Positions 60,779 through 64,000 of a stretch of DNA of 64,000 nucleotides are shown here, one piece after another. A program made the position numbers and the translations under genes. This DNA is from Bacteroidaceae bacterium (GTDB lineage Bacteria; Bacteroidota; Bacteroidia; Bacteroidales; Bacteroidaceae). The first letter of the stretch is position 1. Every line of letters starts with the position of its first letter. The DNA lies in the NCBI GenBank assembly GCA_024398435.1, contig JAKSJD010000004.1:124001-188000 (forward strand). The letters run 5' to 3'. The notes below the pieces were generated by a model. It saw only the letters and a program-made list of their open reading frames with translations, made no database searches and was not told the origin of the DNA.

Positions 60779-61894
60779 ATGAAGATTATAAAGGCAATAT
60801 TGGTGTGGGCGCTTTCGATTATTAATACGATTGCAGTGGTGTTGATGGCTGTCTGTGCCTATTCCGTATATCTTCATCCTGTTCATTTTCCTAATTGGTC
60901 GTATCTCGGAATGATTTTTCCGGCTTTCGTGATTATTACAATATGTTTTATTCCAATCTGGCTTCTGCTCAAATGGAAAAACTGCCTTATATCGATTCTT
61001 GGAATGGTGGTTTGCTGGGGTAGCATTCGTGACTATTGCCCTGTTAACCTGATGCAAGGAAAACCAGAGGGAAAGACAATCAAGATGCTGTCCTACAATG
61101 TCTATATGTTTGGCCAATGGACCGATAATGATTGGGACGAGAGTGTTATTGCCAACTATATTGTAGATTCCGATGCCGATATTGTTTGTCTTCAGGAAGC
61201 CGCCAACATTTCAAACGAGATAATCAACGAAAAACTTACTTCTGCCTATCCTTACATCAAGATGGGCAATGCAAAGGATTCGCCTACGGTTCTTCTTTCG
61301 AAATATCCTATCCTTGATATTGACTCGATTCAATATTCAACGATTTCGGGTTCGAGTTACATTTATAATGTAAATGTGGATGGAGATACGATAGCCGTAA
61401 TCAACAACCATCTCGAATCATACCAGCTTACCAACGAGGATAAGGAACTTTACAAGAAACTGATTAAGGAATCGGCCGGACAAATCAAGGACGATGCCGG
61501 CGAACTTGGAGCCGATACTGCCAACTTTGATGCAAAGCAGACATTCTGGATGTTGGAGGAAAAGGTGGCTGCCGCCACTTCAATTCGTGCCACTCAGGCT
61601 GATCTTCTTGCCGAAACTATCGAAAATTGTAAACAGAAATACATAATTGTCTGTGGCGACTTCAATGATTCTCCTGTTTCCTATGTTCACCACAAACTGA
61701 CTTCGGGCAAACTTCATGATGCATATACCGAAGCCGGAAACGGACCTGGTTGGTCGTACAACAAAAACGGTATGTATTTCCGCATTGATAACATATTAAT
61801 TAGCGAAAACATGCGCTCTTATAGAGCAAAAGTGGAGAAAACAAGCAAAGAAAGTGACCATTATCCTATTTTTTGCACTTTAGAATTGCTCTAA
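60779..61894 (+). CDS. Endonuclease/exonuclease/phosphatase-family membrane protein
   Basis: This 371-residue protein has two to three N-terminal TM helices (about 5-100; ILVWALSIINTIAVVLMAVC, LGMIFPAFVIITICFIPIWL) and a C-terminal EEP domain. IKMLSYNVYMFGQ opens the domain at about 101-113. The acidic residue in VCLQEAANIS, NNHLESYQL, CGDFNDSPVSYVHH and KESDHYPIFCTLEL (Asp/His) complete the active site. The catalytic face would be periplasmic or external if the topology follows the positive-inside rule. A phosphodiesterase or lipid phosphatase role is possible; the substrate is unknown. It is 48 bp after rhomboid. Confidence 0.88.
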   Translation: MKIIKAILVWALSIINTIAVVLMAVCAYSVYLHPVHFPNWSYLGMIFPAFVIITICFIPIWLLLKWKNCLISILGMVVCWGSIRDYCPVNLMQGKPEGKTIKMLSYNVYMFGQWTDNDWDESVIANYIVDSDADIVCLQEAANISNEIINEKLTSAYPYIKMGNAKDSPTVLLSKYPILDIDSIQYSTISGSSYIYNVNVDGDTIAVINNHLESYQLTNEDKELYKKLIKESAGQIKDDAGELGADTANFDAKQTFWMLEEKVAAATSIRATQADLLAETIENCKQKYIIVCGDFNDSPVSYVHHKLTSGKLHDAYTEAGNGPGWSYNKNGMYFRIDNILISENMRSYRAKVEKTSKESDHYPIFCTLELL

Positions 61895-61917
61895 ATCTAA
61901 AAAAAGTATTATCTTTG
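61885..61917 (+). promoter_or_regulatory. Probable promoter of secDF
   Basis: TATCTTTG at 61910-61917 fits the -7 consensus, with ATTG at 61885-61888 in the -33 region, 21 bp upstream. The 125-nt leader contains a CGTGCA/TGCACG hairpin at about 61945-61975. Confidence 0.65.
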
Positions 61918-62051
61918 CAACCTTGAAGTAGTATGGCAACCGCCCGTGCACATCTTTTTCATAGATTTTGCACGCATGCGCAAGGCCATTTCTGCTGCAA
62001 TGAGAGATCAATAAAACAATAAAACAAATAATAATTTAATCATTAACAAAA

Positions 62052-64000
62052 ATGCAAAACAAAGGATTTGTTAAGTTCTTAGCGATTGCGCTAACACTTA
62101 TCTGCATTTTCTATCTGTCATTCTCTGTAGTGACCAGCATTGTTGACAACAAGGCTGCAAAGATGGAAGCTAAAGAAGCAGAACTTTACTTAGATTCGCT
62201 CAATGCGGATCAAAGCTTCTACCTCGGAAGCTACAACTTGAAGCAGTGCCGCGAAACTGCCATTGGTCTTGGTCTTGACCTTAAGGGCGGTATGAACGTC
62301 ATTCTTGAAGTTTCAGTTCCTGAAGTAGTTAAGGCATTAGCCGACCACAAAACTGATTCCACTTTTGTTAAGTCTGTAGAAGAAGCTCAGCAGCAGGCTA
62401 TCGAAAGTCAGGACGATTTTATCTCACTGTTTGTCAAAGCCTTTAAGAAGAACGACCCACAGGGCAACCTTGCGTCAATCTTTGCAACTCAGCAGCTTAG
62501 AGGCAAAGTGGCTACAACAAGCACAGACAACGAAGTTGAAAAGGTATTGCGTACAGAAGTCAACGCTGCTGTTGACAACGCATTCACAGTGCTTCGTACT
62601 CGTATCGACCGTTTCGGTGTTGTTCAGCCAAACATTCAGAAGATTGAAGGTCAGGCAGGCCGTATCATGGTTGAATTGCCAGGTATTAAGGAACCAGAGC
62701 GCGTTCGTAAGCTCCTTCAGGGAAGTGCGAACCTCGAATTCTGGGAGACTTATGACACTCAGGTAGTTCTTCCTTACCTCACTCAGCTCAACACAGCTCT
62801 CCGCGATGGTCAGGTTGTTGAAGAAAACGACACAACAGCTGAAGAAGCAACTGAAGATGTTGCTGAAGTTGAAGAGGCAGTAGACACAACAGCTGAAGAA
62901 GCAGGTAACATCCTTTCACAGGTATCAACTGACGACCAGCCATCTGCAAAGAAGGAAACAAGTGCTGCCGACCTCGAAAAGGCAAAGGCAGAGAACCCTC
63001 TCTTCGCACTCCTCCAGCCAGTTAACGGTGCTGCAGGTTGTATGGTAGGTTACGCATTGGCATCAGATACTGCTGAAATCAGCAAGCTCGTTTCTGGTGA
63101 AATCGCTAAGCACATTCTCCCAGGCGACCTCAGTCTTAAGTGGGGCGTTAAGGCAGAAGACAAGGCTGGCAAGGTATTCACTCTCTATGCAATCCGTCAG
63201 ACAGGTCAGAATGGCCGTGCTCCACTCGAAGGTGAAGTAATCACAGATGCAAAGGACGAATTCGACCAGTTTGGTAAGCCATGCGTAAGCATGAAGATGA
63301 ACACAGAAGGTGCTCGCAAGTGGGCTACACTCACAGAACAAAATGTCGACCATGCAATTGCAATCGTTCTCGACAACCTCGTATACAGTGCACCTAACGT
63401 AAACGGTAAGATCGACGGTGGTAGTTCACAGATCACAGGTCACTTCACTGCTAACGATACTAAGGACCTTGCAAACGTACTCAACTCAGGTAAGATGCCA
63501 GCTCCTACACAGATCGTTCAGGAAGATATCGTAGGTCCATCACTCGGTCAGGAATCAATCAATGCAGGTTTCATCTCATTCATCATCGCGTTCATCGTAT
63601 TGATGATCTACATGTGCCTCATGTACGGTTTCCGTCCAGGTATGGTTGCTAACTGTGCTCTCCTCCTCAACTTCTTCTTCACTCTCGGTATCCTCACATC
63701 ATTGCAGGCAGCCCTCACAATGTCAGGAATTGCCGGTATGGTCCTCACACTCGGTATGGCAGTCGATGCCAACGTGCTTATCTATGAGCGTACCAAGGAA
63801 GAAATGAAGGCCGGAAAGAACATCAAGAACGCAGTTGCAGCAGGTTACAGCAACGCATTCTCAGCAATCTTCGACTCCAACCTCACATCAATCATCACAG
63901 GTGTAATTCTCTTCTACTTCGGTACAGGTCCAATCAAGGGATTCGCAACTACACTCATCATCGGTATCGTCTGCTCATTCTTTACAGCAGTTTGGTTGAC
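62052..64000 (+). CDS. secDF: Protein translocase subunit SecDF (fused), 5' part
   Basis: The reading frame from the ATG at 62052 is open to the end of the window, giving at least 649 residues of a fused SecD-SecF that usually reaches about 1000. MQNKGFVKFLAIALTLICIF is the first TM helix; GLGLDLKGGMNVILEVSV at about 74-91, TLRTRIDRFGVVQPNIQKIE-like VLRTRIDRFGVVQPNIQKIE and VGPSLGQESINAGFISFIIA mark SecD; GMVLTLGMAVDANVLIYERT is the proton-channel helix. SecDF uses proton motive force to pull exported proteins across the inner membrane. An acidic insert with repeated DTTAEEA lies at about residues 258-290. The 3' end is outside the window. Confidence 0.95.
   Translation, partial: MQNKGFVKFLAIALTLICIFYLSFSVVTSIVDNKAAKMEAKEAELYLDSLNADQSFYLGSYNLKQCRETAIGLGLDLKGGMNVILEVSVPEVVKALADHKTDSTFVKSVEEAQQQAIESQDDFISLFVKAFKKNDPQGNLASIFATQQLRGKVATTSTDNEVEKVLRTEVNAAVDNAFTVLRTRIDRFGVVQPNIQKIEGQAGRIMVELPGIKEPERVRKLLQGSANLEFWETYDTQVVLPYLTQLNTALRDGQVVEENDTTAEEATEDVAEVEEAVDTTAEEAGNILSQVSTDDQPSAKKETSAADLEKAKAENPLFALLQPVNGAAGCMVGYALASDTAEISKLVSGEIAKHILPGDLSLKWGVKAEDKAGKVFTLYAIRQTGQNGRAPLEGEVITDAKDEFDQFGKPCVSMKMNTEGARKWATLTEQNVDHAIAIVLDNLVYSAPNVNGKIDGGSSQITGHFTANDTKDLANVLNSGKMPAPTQIVQEDIVGPSLGQESINAGFISFIIAFIVLMIYMCLMYGFRPGMVANCALLLNFFFTLGILTSLQAALTMSGIAGMVLTLGMAVDANVLIYERTKEEMKAGKNIKNAVAAGYSNAFSAIFDSNLTSIITGVILFYFGTGPIKGFATTLIIGIVCSFFTAVWL

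Overview
The window reads as a chromosomal segment of a Bacteroidota species, order Bacteroidales, probably Prevotellaceae-like. The evidence is Bacteroidota-only families (GLPGLI proteins, DUF4271, DUF3098, DUF6089- and DUF6242-like proteins), promoters of the TTTG/TAnnTTTG type, a fused SecDF, a Bacteroidota-style topA-aroK-argB-ECF sigma block, and starch/hemicellulose-type secreted enzymes. The species cannot be fixed from the sequence. I recognised no tRNA, rRNA, CRISPR array, prophage or intact insertion sequence.

Layout. From 0.2 to 25.05 kb every gene is on the minus strand. 0.2-6.0 kb holds three GLPGLI proteins, a TonB-type outer-membrane receptor and an Ig-like lipoprotein; the cluster is flanked by a direct repeat. 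6.0-7.1 kb is non-coding and carries a structured repeat. 7.1-8.8 kb is a three-gene operon of a 53-residue membrane protein, a membrane-spanning HTH regulator and a secreted lipocalin-like protein. 9-15.6 kb is the envelope-biogenesis block DUF6242-DUF6089-uppS-bamA-skp-skp. 15.9-19.8 kb holds ribD and korAB. 20.2-25.05 kb holds topA-aroK-argB-ECF sigma-anti-sigma.

Near 25.1-25.4 kb the coding strand flips and most genes are then on plus. 25.4-27.3 kb encodes a mutarotase and an exported acetolactate decarboxylase. asd (minus), mnmG, apt, a secreted hypothetical and uvrC follow. 34.3-40.6 kb is a secreted glycan-degradation cluster: GH95 fucosidase, GH27 galactosidase, CE6-like esterase and an alpha/beta hydrolase. 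40.8-44.8 kb holds a TPR membrane HTH regulator, the second copy of the structured repeat and two secreted proteins. 45-50.8 kb is housekeeping (miaB, ftsX, DUF3098, uppP, truB, queA, folK). It meets a convergent minus-strand operon at 50.8-54.9 kb (metK, DUF4271, hemD, rnpA, yidD, TatD-type hydrolase) headed by a probable SAM-II riboswitch. The end holds a nucleoside transporter, hisS, a beta-barrel protein, HU, rhomboid, an EEP-family phosphatase and the 5' part of secDF.

What stands out. Two loci (6-9 kb and 40.7-44.8 kb) share three things: a single-pass membrane regulator with a lipoprotein-type N-terminus and a cytoplasmic HTH, a secreted lipocalin-like protein, and a diverged copy of a roughly 600-bp non-coding element built from TTATAATGTTT repeats, GC-rich hairpins and CTGTCAG iterons. 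In the second locus the regulator gene and the downstream secreted gene have matching promoter architecture: tandem 11-bp repeats 12-13 bp upstream of a -33/-7 pair. This looks like a self-contained trans-envelope signalling regulon and is my best candidate for an undescribed system. Intergenic DNA is also rich in short repeats: poly-C/poly-G hairpins, two arrays with exactly 22-bp period, and a TTATGCA cluster.
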